Part shown: piece by piece, positions 1 through 9,230 of the stretch
How the letters are laid out: each line of letters begins with the position of its first letter
How positions within the stretch are numbered: the stretch's first letter is position 1
Assembly (NCBI GenBank): GCA_039931615.1
Contig: JBDTRR010000027.1
Span: 7,994 to 71,993 of the forward strand
Source of the DNA: JAHFUI01 sp039931615
Lineage (GTDB): Bacteria; Acidobacteriota; Vicinamibacteria; Vicinamibacterales; CAVVIG01
Reading direction: 5' to 3'
Length of the DNA stretch: 64,000 bases
The notes under the pieces: generated by a model
The model's input: only the letters and a program-made list of their open reading frames with translations
Told to the model about the DNA's origin: nothing
Database searches by the model: none
Made by a program: the position numbers and the translations under genes

Positions 1-10
1 GGTGGTGTAG

Positions 11-32
11 GGGACGGTCTTCAGACCGTCCC
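11..32. repeat. Short intergenic inverted repeat downstream of ppc
   Basis: Perfect 10-base arms (GGGACGGTCT and AGACCGTCCC) are separated by TC. The element lies just beyond the ppc stop codon and could fold as a hairpin in its transcript, but no U-run follows it. The layout (8-10 base arms, two-base loop) is shared by the palindromes near 19729, 23899 and 46576, so it is probably one member of a dispersed repeat family rather than a dedicated terminator. Confidence 0.6.
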
Positions 33-42
33 AAGGTCGCGG

Positions 43-2697
43 CTATCCCGTATTTCTCATGCCCGCGGCGATGCCGTTGACCGTCACCGCAAACGCGTGC
101 CTCAGCTCGGCGGACTCCTCCGAGTGACGCAGTCGATCGAGCAGTTCGATCTGCACCAGGTTGATTGGATCGACATACGGGTTGCGGACATCAATCGACC
201 GCCGGAGGACCGGGATGGCGTCGGCCGGCTGCCGGTGGCCGGTAATGGCAAGGACGGCGGCGGTGGCGCGTGCGAGTCGCGACCGCAGATCGGCTCCGAG
301 CGCCAGGAGCGCTTGCGGCAGCAGCCGGCGGTCGTACTCGGCCGCGATGCGCGGGTCGGCCTTGGCCAGCACCATTTCGATCAGATCGAGCGTGGACCGA
401 AAGAGCGGCCAGCGTTCGTACATCGTTTTCAGCACCGGCCCTTCGCCGCGGGCGATTGATTCGGCCAGCGCGTCCTCGACGCCGAGCCAGGCGGGGAGCA
501 TCAATCGCGTCTGGGTCCAGGCGAACTGCCACGGGATCGCGCGCAGGCCTTCAACGCCCGTGCCGCCGCCGCGGCGCGCCGGGCGGCTGCCGATCCTGAT
601 GCCGCGCAGCTCCGGCTCGGGTGTCGCCGTATGAAAGTAGTCGAGGAAGTCGGGCTGTTCGTAGACGACGGCGCGATACGACGTCCGCGCCCGCTCCGCC
701 AGACCGTCCATGACCGCTCGCCACTCCGGCGCCGGGCCGGTGGCATGTCCGAGAGTGGCTTCGAGCGTGGCCGTCGTGTAGACCTCCATCGTCCGCACCG
801 CGATGTCGGGCAGTCCGAACTTCGCCTGAATCATCTCGCCCTGCTCGGTCACCCGCAGCCGGCCGGCGACCGAACCGGGCGGCTGCGATTGAATCGCGAG
901 ATGGGTCGGGCCGCCGCCGCGGCCGACGGTCCCGCCCCGACCGTGGAACAGGGTGAGCTGCACGCCGTGCCGGGCGCAGGCGGCGACGACCTCCTCCTGC
1001 GCGCGGTAGAGAGACCAGGCCGCGGCGAAGCGGCCGGCATCCTTGGCCGAATCGGAATAGCCGACCATCACCTCCTGCTGCCCCTGGATGCGGCTGCGAT
1101 ACCAGGGGAGTGCCATCAGGACATCCACCACCGATCCCGCGTGCTGCAGATCGGCCGCCGTTTCGAACAGCGGCACGACGCGCTGGGGACGCCGGCTGCC
1201 GGCCAGCTTCTGCAGCAGCTCGACCGCCAGGACATCTGACGGCCGGCTCGCCATGGTGATCACGTAGGCGCCGAGCGACTCGGCGGGCAGGGCGGCGGCG
1301 ACGCGGAAGGTGTCGAGCACGTCGCGAACCGGATCGGGCACCGCGTCGCGATCGAGCGGCAGGTCGGCGAACGAGCGCGTGCCGCCGACGATCTCGTCGA
1401 TCAACAGCGCGACACGCTCGGCTTCGGACGCGCGGTCATAGTCGCCCAGCCGCCACAGTTGCGCGATCCAGGCGACGGCCTCGGCGTGGCGGGCGGCGTC
1501 CTGCCGCAGGTCGAGCGGGGCCAGGTTGAGCCCGAATGCGGCGACGCGCCGAAGGATGTCGGTCAGGCGTCCGGCGGCGATCAGGCCGTTGCCGGTCCCG
1601 ATCAGCGATCGATGACACAGCAGCAGCGGCGCCGCGAGCTCGTCCGCCGCGAGGAAGATCGGCGCGGCGCCCGCCGTGCCCGACCCTTCGCCCTCGATTT
1701 CGGCAGCGGCGTAGTCGCGTGTGGCGCGGAGACGCGCCGCCACGTCGCGCAGCAGCACGCGGTATGGCTCCTCGCTCTCGCCGACCGCTGATCGAAGCTC
1801 GGCGGTGGCGGCCCCGATCGAGAGCTCGGCGCGCAGGGAATCGATCTCGTGCGAGTACAGGTCGGCGGCCGTCCATCGCGCCATCCAGACGGCCCGCCGG
1901 GTGACGTCGGGCGTGACGTTGGGATTGCCGTCGCGATCGCCGCCGATCCAGGATCCGAAGCGCAGCGGCGCGGCGTCGAGCGGCAGCGGCTGACCGAGCG
2001 CCCGATCGATCTGCCGCAGGTAGCGCGGCAGCGCCTGCCAGACGGTCTGCTCGAACACCGCCAGGCCGCTCCGGACTTCATCGAGCGGCGAGACCGCGTG
2101 ATCGCGGACTTCGCCGGTCTGCCACATCGCGGCAATCTCACGCCGCAGATCGTCGAGCGCCGCCTCGGACTCGTCCGGCGTCAAATCGCTGCGATCGCGG
2201 ACGCCGAGCAGATCGGCGATCCGCCGATGCATCTGCAGCAGCGTCCGGCGCACCACTTCGGTCGGATGGGCGGTCAGCACCAGCTCGATCCGCAGCGACT
2301 GCACCGCGGCCGCCAGCGCATCGGCTGACAGACCGGCGGCCCGCCAGCGCCCGAATGCATCGGCGCAGGAACCGGGCTGCGGATGGTGATCGCGGGCCCG
2401 CGCGTAGTCGCGGCGGCGGCGGACGCGGTGGTGCTGCTCGGCGATGTTCGCCAGCGTCAGGAACTGCGCGAACGCGCGCGCGATCGGTACGGCCGATTCC
2501 AGCGGCAGGTGGCTGAGACGATCGGCCAGCTCCTCGAACGCGGCCGGGTCGCTGCCGGTGTGCGCCCGCTTTGCCAGCGCGCGCGCTCCCTCGACCAGCT
2601 CGAACAGCGCCGCGCCGGCCTGGTCCTGCAGGGCGTCGCCGAACAGATCGCCCAGCAGCCGGACATCGTCGCGCAAGGCCTTGTTCGGATCAGTCAT
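43..2697 (-). CDS. ppc: Phosphoenolpyruvate carboxylase
   Basis: Cytosolic anaplerotic enzyme that carboxylates phosphoenolpyruvate with bicarbonate to oxaloacetate and phosphate. The 884-residue length is normal for bacterial PEPC. Visible landmarks are LTAHPTE near residue 141 with catalytic His144, GSWIGGDRDGNPNVT at 248-262, VMVGYSDSAKDAG near 543, the glycine-rich FHGRGGTVGRGGGP loop at 584-597, and the C-terminal GIAAGMRNTG ending typical of the family. The start codon lies 8 bases inside the 3' end of an upstream UvrA-like remnant, so translation may be coupled to that decayed frame. No regulatory site is evident. Confidence 0.97.
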   Translation of the reverse strand: MTDPNKALRDDVRLLGDLFGDALQDQAGAALFELVEGARALAKRAHTGSDPAAFEELADRLSHLPLESAVPIARAFAQFLTLANIAEQHHRVRRRRDYARARDHHPQPGSCADAFGRWRAAGLSADALAAAVQSLRIELVLTAHPTEVVRRTLLQMHRRIADLLGVRDRSDLTPDESEAALDDLRREIAAMWQTGEVRDHAVSPLDEVRSGLAVFEQTVWQALPRYLRQIDRALGQPLPLDAAPLRFGSWIGGDRDGNPNVTPDVTRRAVWMARWTAADLYSHEIDSLRAELSIGAATAELRSAVGESEEPYRVLLRDVAARLRATRDYAAAEIEGEGSGTAGAAPIFLAADELAAPLLLCHRSLIGTGNGLIAAGRLTDILRRVAAFGLNLAPLDLRQDAARHAEAVAWIAQLWRLGDYDRASEAERVALLIDEIVGGTRSFADLPLDRDAVPDPVRDVLDTFRVAAALPAESLGAYVITMASRPSDVLAVELLQKLAGSRRPQRVVPLFETAADLQHAGSVVDVLMALPWYRSRIQGQQEVMVGYSDSAKDAGRFAAAWSLYRAQEEVVAACARHGVQLTLFHGRGGTVGRGGGPTHLAIQSQPPGSVAGRLRVTEQGEMIQAKFGLPDIAVRTMEVYTTATLEATLGHATGPAPEWRAVMDGLAERARTSYRAVVYEQPDFLDYFHTATPEPELRGIRIGSRPARRGGGTGVEGLRAIPWQFAWTQTRLMLPAWLGVEDALAESIARGEGPVLKTMYERWPLFRSTLDLIEMVLAKADPRIAAEYDRRLLPQALLALGADLRSRLARATAAVLAITGHRQPADAIPVLRRSIDVRNPYVDPINLVQIELLDRLRHSEESAELRHAFAVTVNGIAAGMRNTG

Positions 2698-3229
2698 GAG
2701 CGACCGCGTAACCGGCGTCGATGAACGTCCCCATGTAGCTGGGCTCTTCCTGGCGCGTGAGCGCGCGGCGCGCCTGGTCCGGCGTGATGCCGGCGTCGAC
2801 CGGAACGGTCGGCTGGTCGTCAGTGAACGGGATCCATTGGCGATCCTTCTTCGACAGCTCGCGCCATGGCCGATCGACGTCGTAGCCGAGCGTCACGAGA
2901 ATGTCACGCAGGTTCTGACCCTGCCAGGCGGTGGGCCGGGCGGCAATCGCCCGTTCACGGATGGTCAGCGTGTCGTCCGGCACCATCGATCGCTCGGTCA
3001 CGTCGTAGACCCGGCCCAGCCCATGACAGCGTGGGCACGCGCCCTCCGGTGTATTCGGATGCGCTTCCGCGTCGAGCGTACCGAAGGCGAGCGAACACTC
3101 TCCGGATCCGGAGACCCCGGTGAACACCACCAGGGCATCGCGCGGCAGGTCGACGTCGACGCTCTTCAGATTGTGTTCACTGGCGCCCCGTACGTGGACG
3201 GACGCATCGCGGCCGGGCATCCCGTTCAT
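2690..3229 (-). pseudogene. UvrA-family ATPase remnant (internal deletion, C-terminal truncation)
   Basis: The first ~48 residues match the UvrA N-terminus (VHVRGASEHNLKSVDVDLPR followed by a Walker A region). The frame then jumps straight to the internal zinc-binding segment (GACPRCHGLGRVYDVTE) and the following insertion region, ending near SYMGTFIDAGYAVAHD. Full UvrA proteins have roughly 180 more residues between these blocks and several hundred after them. The Walker A lysine is replaced (GVSGSGECS rather than GSGKS), so ATP binding should be lost. At 179 residues this is about one fifth of a UvrA. I read it as a decayed paralogue, although the open frame is intact and overlaps the ppc start by 8 bases. 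Confidence 0.8.
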
Positions 3230-3374
3230 GCTACCGCGCTTTGCCGGCGCCGCCGGCCGCCCGGATCGACGGTGTGGCCGGGTGATTCGGCCGGCTCAGG
3301 TGTCGATGGGTCTTGTCACGGCCAAAGTCGCCCGCCGTACCGCTGGACGAGCGCGGTCTCATACACTATGAGCG

Positions 3375-4922
3375 ATGCCGATTGCAGGACTTGCCTTGCT
3401 GATTGCTCTCTTCGGGGACGCTGCCGCTGCGCCGCCCGCGGCCATGCTCCAGCCGGCTCGCGATGGCGGCTGCGCGGAATGGCGCGCCTGCCGTGAACTG
3501 GCGCTCGCCGCCGCCGAGCGGAGCGACTACGCGACGTTTCACGATCTGGCGTGGCGGGCGATCCAGACTGGTCCGGCCAAGGATCCGGCTCTGATGTACA
3601 TGCTGGCGCGCGCCCAGGCGTTGAGCGGCCGTCCGCATGACGCCCTGGTCATGCTGCAGCGCCTGGCGGACATGGGAGTGGCGTCCGACGCGGCGACAAA
3701 CGACGATTTCAACCGCGTCCGGGAGCTTCCAGGCTGGCCGGACGTCGAGGCTCGCATCGCGGGTGCCGCGACCGGCGCCGTATCGGCGCCGTCACCGCCC
3801 GTTCCCTCCGTCGTGCCCAGGGTCCGGACTCCGGCGGCCGCCGCTGCAAGTCCGCCTTCAGCTGCACCCCCCGCTCCGCTGCCAGCTCCACCCTCCGCTC
3901 CGCTGCCAGCTCCGCCTCCTGCCAGGTCACTCCGGCCGGCGCCCGCGGCCGGGGCTCCCTCGCCGCCGACCGCGCCGTCGCCGCCGCTGGCCGCCCCATC
4001 GCCGCCCGCGGCGTCCCCGTCCGCCGCCGTTGTCGCGACCCTGCCCGCGACGCCGGGCGTGCGCTTTTCGACCAGGCAGTTTGCCGTCAGCGGGCTGGCC
4101 TACGATGCCCCCTCACGCCGGTTCGTCCTGGGCGACCGGCTCGGCCGCAAGCTGATCGTCGTGGACGAGAGCTCGAGTCACGCGATCGACCTCGTCCGTG
4201 CCGACTCCGCCGGCTTTCTCGACATCGCGGCGGTCGAGATCGACGCCCGGCGCGGCGATCTGTGGGTGGCGAGCAGCGCCCCGGCGGACGGCGCCGGAAC
4301 GCTGCACCGTCTGCAGCTGGTGTCCGGCCGGCCGCTGCGCGCCTTCAGCGTCGGCGGCGACCTCGGCCCGGTGACGCTCGTCGATCTCGCGGTTGAACCG
4401 GGAGGCGCGATTCTCGTCCTCGATTCGCGGACCCCGCAGCTGCTGGTGCTGCGAACCGGCGGGACCGCGCTCGAACGCGTCGCCCGGCTGGACGCGCCGG
4501 ACGCGTCGAGCGTCGCTGTACGTGGCGACGAGGCGATGGCCTTCGTGGCACACCGCGACGGCGTGTCGCGAATCGACTTGCGCTCGCGGAGCGTCTCGCG
4601 CCTGACCGCTCCCGCCGGCGTCTCGCTCGGTGGTCTCGAGCGGATTCGCTGGCGCCGCAACGCTTTGATCGGCGTGCAGGTCGAGGCCGACGGATCGCGC
4701 CGGGTCATCAGGTTCGACCTCAACGCGCGCGGCAGCGCGGTCACGCAGGCGGGCAGGCTCGAGATCCCGCCCCCGACCGCGGGGCAGACGTTCGTGACCG
4801 TCTCCGGGGACGAACTGTTGTATCTGAAAGCGGGTGTGAGTGACGCCGACGGAGGCGCGCCGGCCACGCCGGCGGATGCGTCGGACTCGGATTTCGTCGC
4901 CTATCGCGCCCAGCTACCCTGA
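3375..4922 (+). CDS. Secreted proline-rich protein with C-terminal propeller-like domain
   Basis: Protein of 515 residues with no firm family match. A hydrophobic N-terminus (LALLIALFGDAAAAPPA) looks like a signal peptide. Residues ~30-135 are helical and TPR-like (ALMYMLARAQALSGRPHDAL). Residues ~145-225 form a low-complexity Pro/Ala/Ser linker with repeats such as APLPAPPSAPLPAPP. Residues ~230-510 have short repeated strands (GLAYDAPSRRFVLGDRLGR, GDLWVASS, ILVLDSRTPQLLVL) that resemble an NHL/SMP-30-like beta-propeller. It probably acts in the periplasm or cell envelope. The substrate or partner is unknown, and the gene stands alone between the UvrA remnant and the convergent ligase gene. 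Confidence 0.75.
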   Translation: MPIAGLALLIALFGDAAAAPPAAMLQPARDGGCAEWRACRELALAAAERSDYATFHDLAWRAIQTGPAKDPALMYMLARAQALSGRPHDALVMLQRLADMGVASDAATNDDFNRVRELPGWPDVEARIAGAATGAVSAPSPPVPSVVPRVRTPAAAAASPPSAAPPAPLPAPPSAPLPAPPPARSLRPAPAAGAPSPPTAPSPPLAAPSPPAASPSAAVVATLPATPGVRFSTRQFAVSGLAYDAPSRRFVLGDRLGRKLIVVDESSSHAIDLVRADSAGFLDIAAVEIDARRGDLWVASSAPADGAGTLHRLQLVSGRPLRAFSVGGDLGPVTLVDLAVEPGGAILVLDSRTPQLLVLRTGGTALERVARLDAPDASSVAVRGDEAMAFVAHRDGVSRIDLRSRSVSRLTAPAGVSLGGLERIRWRRNALIGVQVEADGSRRVIRFDLNARGSAVTQAGRLEIPPPTAGQTFVTVSGDELLYLKAGVSDADGGAPATPADASDSDFVAYRAQLP

Positions 4923-4930
4923 TCGCGCAG

Positions 4931-5899
4931 TCACTCGCGCCGGACCTGCCGCGCCGCCTTGTCTTCGCGCAGGCTGATGAATCGGGTGTGACGCAGGTGG
5001 TTTTCCCCGGTCCATTCCAGGAACTCGACCTGCGCGACCAGCACCGGTTTCAGCCACCGGCACTCCTTCATCTTCGCCGCGGTCAGACCCGCGCCCCAGT
5101 GCCCGCTTCTGGGCTCAGGCAGATTCGCGAACGGGCACTGTTCCACCGCCAGCCCGCGAAACTTCTTGAACAGCTGTTCGCGCACCGCCGGCGTAAACCC
5201 GTTGCGGGTGCGGGCGACGTAGATCAGCCGTCCGCCGTCGTCGTAGTAACCGAACACCAGCGCGTCGAAGGTCCGGGTCCCGACCGTATATCCGCCGATG
5301 ACGAATTCCTGGCCCTGGTTGACACGCATCTTGGTCCAGGCGCCAGTGCGCAGGCCCGGTTCGTAGCGGCTGTCCCGGCGCTTCGCGACCAGTCCCTCCA
5401 GGCCCTGCGCCTTGACCGACTCGATCAGCACCGGCAGCGGGGCGTCGAGCGGCGCTGCGTACCGGACCGGCTCGGTCAGCCTGGGCAGGACCTTCCTCTC
5501 GAGCAGTGCGCGCCGCTTTTCCCACGGCTGGCCCATCACATCGCGACCGGCCAGAATCAGGACGTCGAAGATGAAGTAGAGAACCGGTCCCGGCGATGAC
5601 CCGTAATTCTGCAGCGCGTTGAAGGACGGCCGTCCCTCGTGATCGAGCGCGACGATTTCGCCGTCGACGACGGTATCGTCGGGCAGCTTCGCCAGTGCCG
5701 TGACGACGGCCGGATAGCGGGCGCTGAAGTTCTTGTCGTTGCGGGACCGCAGGTGGATTGTGCCAGCCAGCCGGAAGGCGATGGCTCGAAAGCCGTCCAA
5801 CTTGATCTGATACTCCCAGCGGTTTGGATCATCTGGCAGCGCCTCCTGGCGCAGCAGCAGCATCGGCTCGATGAACCGGGCTTTCACGCGGTCAGCCAT
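4931..5899 (-). CDS. ATP-dependent DNA ligase (LigD ligase-domain type)
   Basis: Predicted to seal DNA nicks using ATP. Nucleotidyltransferase motif I is KLDGFRA with the adenylated lysine at residue 33. Motif III-like (LYFIFDVLIL), motif IV (EGLVAKR) and motif V (GAWTKMR) follow, then a C-terminal OB-fold region (FVIGGYTVGTRTFDALVFGYY, VAQVEFLEWTGENHLRHTRF). The 322-residue length fits a stand-alone ligase domain. The polymerase and phosphoesterase domains of full LigD are absent, and no Ku gene occurs in the window. A role in non-homologous end joining is therefore possible but not shown. The gene converges on the preceding gene with an 8-base gap. Confidence 0.93.
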   Translation of the reverse strand: MADRVKARFIEPMLLLRQEALPDDPNRWEYQIKLDGFRAIAFRLAGTIHLRSRNDKNFSARYPAVVTALAKLPDDTVVDGEIVALDHEGRPSFNALQNYGSSPGPVLYFIFDVLILAGRDVMGQPWEKRRALLERKVLPRLTEPVRYAAPLDAPLPVLIESVKAQGLEGLVAKRRDSRYEPGLRTGAWTKMRVNQGQEFVIGGYTVGTRTFDALVFGYYDDGGRLIYVARTRNGFTPAVREQLFKKFRGLAVEQCPFANLPEPRSGHWGAGLTAAKMKECRWLKPVLVAQVEFLEWTGENHLRHTRFISLREDKAARQVRRE

Positions 5900-6015
5900 C
5901 AGTCCAGTCCGGCTCCCTGGAAGCGTGATACGTTCGAAAGAACCCTGATTACACGAAGGTTGAGAATGAGAAGACAGGAATGTCCGTTGGCTTGCTTCAT
6001 GAATATACGCCAGCC

Positions 6016-6822
6016 GTGAAAATTCAACTTGGCTACGACATCAGCTTTGCCATCGGTCAGGCGGTTCCGATCGTGGCGATCCTCTCCGTCCACCCATCGC
6101 GGCGCGGCGACCTGCAGTATGCCGACCGTGTCGTGGTGGAGCCCTCCGTGCCGACCGAGGATTATCTGGACACCTTCGGAAATATCTGCACGCGCTTCTA
6201 CGCCCCACCCGGGACACTGCGCCTTACCAACGCCACGGTCATCGACGACTCGGGGCTGCCCGATGCGCTGAATTTCAGTGCGCGGGAAGTTCCGGTCGAA
6301 CAGCTCCCGCCCGAGACGCTTCGCTTCCTGATGGCCAGCCGCTTCTGCGAGGTCGATCTGCTGACGGCCGAAGCGGCGTATCTGTTCGGAAACTCACCGC
6401 GAGGGTGGGAACGCGTCCAGGCGGTGTGCGATTGGGTGAACGCGCATGTGACGTTCAGCTACCCTCACGCGCGCCCGACGCGGACGGCACTCGATGTCTA
6501 CAAAGAACGAATCGGGGTCTGCCGCGATTTCCAGCATCTCGCCATCACGTTCTGCCGCGCCCTGAACATTCCGGCCCGCTATGCGACCGGTTATCTTGGC
6601 GACATCGGCGTCCCATTGGTACCGTCGCCAATGGATTTCAGCGCCTGGTTCGAAGTGTATCTGGATGGCCGCTGGTGGACGTTCGACGCGCGGCACAACG
6701 TCCCGCGCATCGGCCGCGTCCTGATCGCCACTGGCCTGGATGCGACCGACGTCGCGATCACCACCTCGTTCGGAGGCGCCACACTGTTGAACTTCGAGGT
6801 CGTCACCTACGAGCTCACCTGA
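6016..6822 (+). CDS. Transglutaminase-like domain protein
   Basis: Protein of 268 residues from a GTG start that gives the N-terminus MKIQLGYDISF usual in this family; an ATG at 5980 would add 12 residues. The N-terminal half is the beta-rich domain that precedes many bacterial transglutaminase-like folds. The catalytic cysteine lies in GVCRDFQHLAI. The third-strand motif reads DFSAWFEVYLDGRWWTFDARHN: the acidic partner is present, but the position usually occupied by the catalytic histidine (HAW) reads SAW. The protein may therefore use another residue or be a non-peptidase member. No signal peptide is visible, so it is predicted cytosolic. Substrate unknown. Confidence 0.85.
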   Translation: MKIQLGYDISFAIGQAVPIVAILSVHPSRRGDLQYADRVVVEPSVPTEDYLDTFGNICTRFYAPPGTLRLTNATVIDDSGLPDALNFSAREVPVEQLPPETLRFLMASRFCEVDLLTAEAAYLFGNSPRGWERVQAVCDWVNAHVTFSYPHARPTRTALDVYKERIGVCRDFQHLAITFCRALNIPARYATGYLGDIGVPLVPSPMDFSAWFEVYLDGRWWTFDARHNVPRIGRVLIATGLDATDVAITTSFGGATLLNFEVVTYELT

Positions 6823-6900
6823 CCAGCGAGGCTCAGCCTCAGACTGCCGAGACACGCGAGTGGGTGTTGGCTCCGCCCCGCTGGTGACAGCGTTGTTTTT

Positions 6901-6919
6901 GCCCCGCCTCCGGCGGGGC
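6901..6919 (-). terminator. GC-rich hairpin at the end of the esterase gene
   Basis: GCCCCGCC and GGCGGGGC form perfect 8-base arms around TCC, immediately after the stop codon of the minus-strand esterase gene and between two convergent genes. A T-run precedes it on the plus strand, so neither strand has a classical U-tract after the stem. It may still end transcription or protect the mRNA 3' end. Confidence 0.45.
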
Positions 6920-7650
6920 TACTTGCTGCAGCCTTTTCTGGTTTCCTCGAAGCCCTCGAACAGGCGTCCGGCATTCGCGCCGGCGAGCGTCTCCAGCCGG
7001 TGCGGCTGTCCCTTTTCCACGGTATACCGGGCCACCGTTCCCCGGCCGCGGAGATACTCGGCTTCCTGTTTCATCTCGTCGTGCCATCGGTATTCGTCGA
7101 ATTCGCCGACATACATGAACACGCACATCTTTGAAATGGCCTGGAGCCTGGCCGGGCTCGGCTCCCACATGTAGCCGGGGAAGGCGGTGACCGATCGGAA
7201 GTACTGGGGGTTGGCCGCCGCCACGTGAAACGAAGCGATGCCGCCGTTGGACGGCCCGGCGATGTGGAACCTGTTGTCCTCGATCTTGTAGTCCGCCAGA
7301 ATCATCTTGAGGAATTCCGGAAAGATCCGCGCCCCCGCCTCGAAGAACAGCTGGCCGTCCGGCGCCGCGGGCGCGACGACCAGGTAGCCGCGCCGCTCGG
7401 CTTCGGCGCGGAAGTTACGGCCCAGAATCCCGTCGACCGTATTCATCGTCTGCGGGCCGCCGCCCAGCGCCAGGATGGCAGGATAGGCTTTAGCCGGATC
7501 GTAGCCGTCCGGCAGCACCACCTTGTAATGGACCGTCGTGCTGCCGACCTTCTTGGTCTTCTCGAACTGCTCGGCGCCGAGCGGCTGCGCCGCCGACAAG
7601 ACGATGGCCGCCGCCGCCGCACACGTCCAGCCGGCGCTCGATCGCTTCAT
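6919..7650 (-). CDS. Secreted alpha/beta-hydrolase (PHB-depolymerase/feruloyl-esterase-like)
   Basis: The start at 7650 is supported by an AGGAG ribosome-binding site six bases upstream, giving 243 residues. The signal peptide is MKRSSAGWTCAAAAAIVLSAAQPLGA. The fold is that of the prolyl-oligopeptidase-like/PHB depolymerase hydrolases: VVLPDGYDPAKAYPAILALGG with oxyanion-loop context, nucleophile elbow GPSNGG (Ser), acidic residue probably in YVGEFDEY, and the terminal His in GQPHRLETL. It should hydrolyse an ester in the periplasm or outside the cell; the substrate cannot be read from sequence. The GxSxG elbow is conventional, so an active enzyme is likely. Confidence 0.85.
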   Translation of the reverse strand: MKRSSAGWTCAAAAAIVLSAAQPLGAEQFEKTKKVGSTTVHYKVVLPDGYDPAKAYPAILALGGGPQTMNTVDGILGRNFRAEAERRGYLVVAPAAPDGQLFFEAGARIFPEFLKMILADYKIEDNRFHIAGPSNGGIASFHVAAANPQYFRSVTAFPGYMWEPSPARLQAISKMCVFMYVGEFDEYRWHDEMKQEAEYLRGRGTVARYTVEKGQPHRLETLAGANAGRLFEGFEETRKGCSK

Positions 7651-7839
7651 GGAGTCTCCTTTGCCGGCCCAGATATTACCCCGCACCGGCCGGGTTTGCT
7701 TCACAAGTTCACTCGCCGGGGCGTGACGCACCGCCGAACTGGCGGCCTGCGGCGTCATTCTTGCTATGAGTTTCGAACGGGATCGACGCCTTGCAAGTGA
7801 GAGTCAATCGGATCGCAGCGGCCAGGCGGAGAAACGACG

Positions 7840-8208
7840 ATGTCAACACAGGGTGGCGGCAGCCAGATTCTCATCGTCGAGGATGACGACGCAAACCGCG
7901 AGTTCCTGCGGGCTCTGCTGGAGAGCGAGGGGTTCGTCGTCGCCACCGCACGTGACGGACGCGAGGCGCTCGAGTGGCTGCAGGGTCATGCCCGCCCCAA
8001 TCTCGTGCTGCTGGATCTCGAGATGCCCAGGATGAACGGCTGGGAGTTCCTGCAAGCGGCAGACAGCGCGTCTATTCTGACGGGAATCCGGGTCGTCATG
8101 CTCACCGGACGCGCGCAGCATGTCCGGGTGCTCGACTGGCTGTCGAAGCCGGCGGAACCCGACGTGCTGGTCGAGAAGCTCCGGCGCCATATGCAGATTG
8201 AGCACTGA
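7840..8208 (+). CDS. Single-domain response regulator (receiver only)
   Basis: A CheY-like receiver domain fills the whole 122 residues. The acidic pocket is Asp15/Asp16, the phosphoacceptor is Asp59 (LLDLEMP), and Thr89 (MLTG) and Lys103 (SKP) complete the switch. There is no output domain, so it probably acts by protein contact or phosphorelay. No histidine kinase is adjacent; the nearest is at 14821. The SD-like GGAGA lies upstream of the ATG. Confidence 0.93.
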   Translation: MSTQGGGSQILIVEDDDANREFLRALLESEGFVVATARDGREALEWLQGHARPNLVLLDLEMPRMNGWEFLQAADSASILTGIRVVMLTGRAQHVRVLDWLSKPAEPDVLVEKLRRHMQIEH

Positions 8209-8447
8209 AGAGGCAGCGGCGGCAATCCGCTCCACGTTCTGATAAGCTGCGGGTTGCCATAAAGAGGTCGCCGCCGACCGTCCCACTGCGACCGTCCCCT
8301 GCTGACCATCGCAGTGCCCGCCGACCCAGCCATTCCGATGTCACGTGCGTAGTGTCGAGCTCGGCGCAACCATGACAGGTCCGCCGGCCTGCGTTCCGCT
8401 GAAATGCGCTAACGTACTCATGAAGAGGCGTTGCCTCGAATCCTCTC

Positions 8448-9194
8448 ATGCGACACATCATGGCGAAATCCCACATTTCCGCGCTGGCCGATTTTGCATC
8501 CTCGAACGTCCTGCTGGCGTTCGACGTCGACGGCACGCTCGCGTCGATCGTCCCGGATCCGCCGGCGGCCCGGAGGCGCCCGGCCACCCGGCGGCTGCTC
8601 GCAGCGGTCGCGTCGCGCTATCCCTGCGTCTTGATCTCGGGGCGGGCGCGGCACGATCTCGTGCGCCGGGTCGGCAGCGTGCCGGTCCTTCATCTCTCCG
8701 GCAATCACGGTCTCGAGCCGTGGGCGCAGCATCCGCGCTATTCGGCTCAGGTGAAGCGGTGGGGGCGGGCCATCGAGCAGGGACTGGCGTCCTACTCCGG
8801 CGTGGTGATCGAGGACAAGACGTACTCGGTGACGATTCACTGTCGCCACGCCAAGCCGCGCCGGCAGGCGCTGGCCGCCATCGCCCGCGCTGTCCGCAGC
8901 CTGCGCGGCGCGCGGTCGATCGGCGGCACGCACGCGATCAGCCTCGTCCCCCGCGGCGCACCGACCAAGGGCGCGGCGCTGGAGCGCGCCCGACGGCTCC
9001 TGGAATGCGATACGGCAATTTATGTCGGCGATGACGAGGGTGAGGACGCCTTCACGGCCGGCCGTGCCGATCGGCTGCTGTCGATCCGTGTCGGGATGTT
9101 CCGCGATTCGGGCGCCAGATACCGGCTCAGGAATCAGGGTGAGATCGACGGCCTGCTGACGGCGCTGCTGGCCTGTCGCACCCGTCCGCAGTGA
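8448..9194 (+). CDS. otsB: Trehalose-6-phosphate phosphatase
   Basis: A HAD-superfamily phosphatase of 248 residues that dephosphorylates trehalose 6-phosphate to trehalose. Catalytic motif I is DVDGT (Asp26 nucleophile, Asp28). Motif II is LISGRAR, the TPP-specific LSGNHGLE segment follows, and motif IV is GDDEGEDAF near residue 194. Its assignment is strengthened by the trehalose-6-phosphate synthase domain encoded three genes downstream on the same strand. Initiation at an ATG four codons later (8460) is also possible. It sits at the head of the likely operon with the PDZ protein and the antiporters. Confidence 0.92.
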   Translation: MRHIMAKSHISALADFASSNVLLAFDVDGTLASIVPDPPAARRRPATRRLLAAVASRYPCVLISGRARHDLVRRVGSVPVLHLSGNHGLEPWAQHPRYSAQVKRWGRAIEQGLASYSGVVIEDKTYSVTIHCRHAKPRRQALAAIARAVRSLRGARSIGGTHAISLVPRGAPTKGAALERARRLLECDTAIYVGDDEGEDAFTAGRADRLLSIRVGMFRDSGARYRLRNQGEIDGLLTALLACRTRPQ

Positions 9195-9230
9195 GTTGAA
9201 CGATGACGGCCAATCCCCGCGGTTCCAGGC

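Noticed and set aside
4931..5899. Complete LigD for non-homologous end joining
   Set aside because: Only the ligase domain is encoded and no Ku gene is seen in the window.
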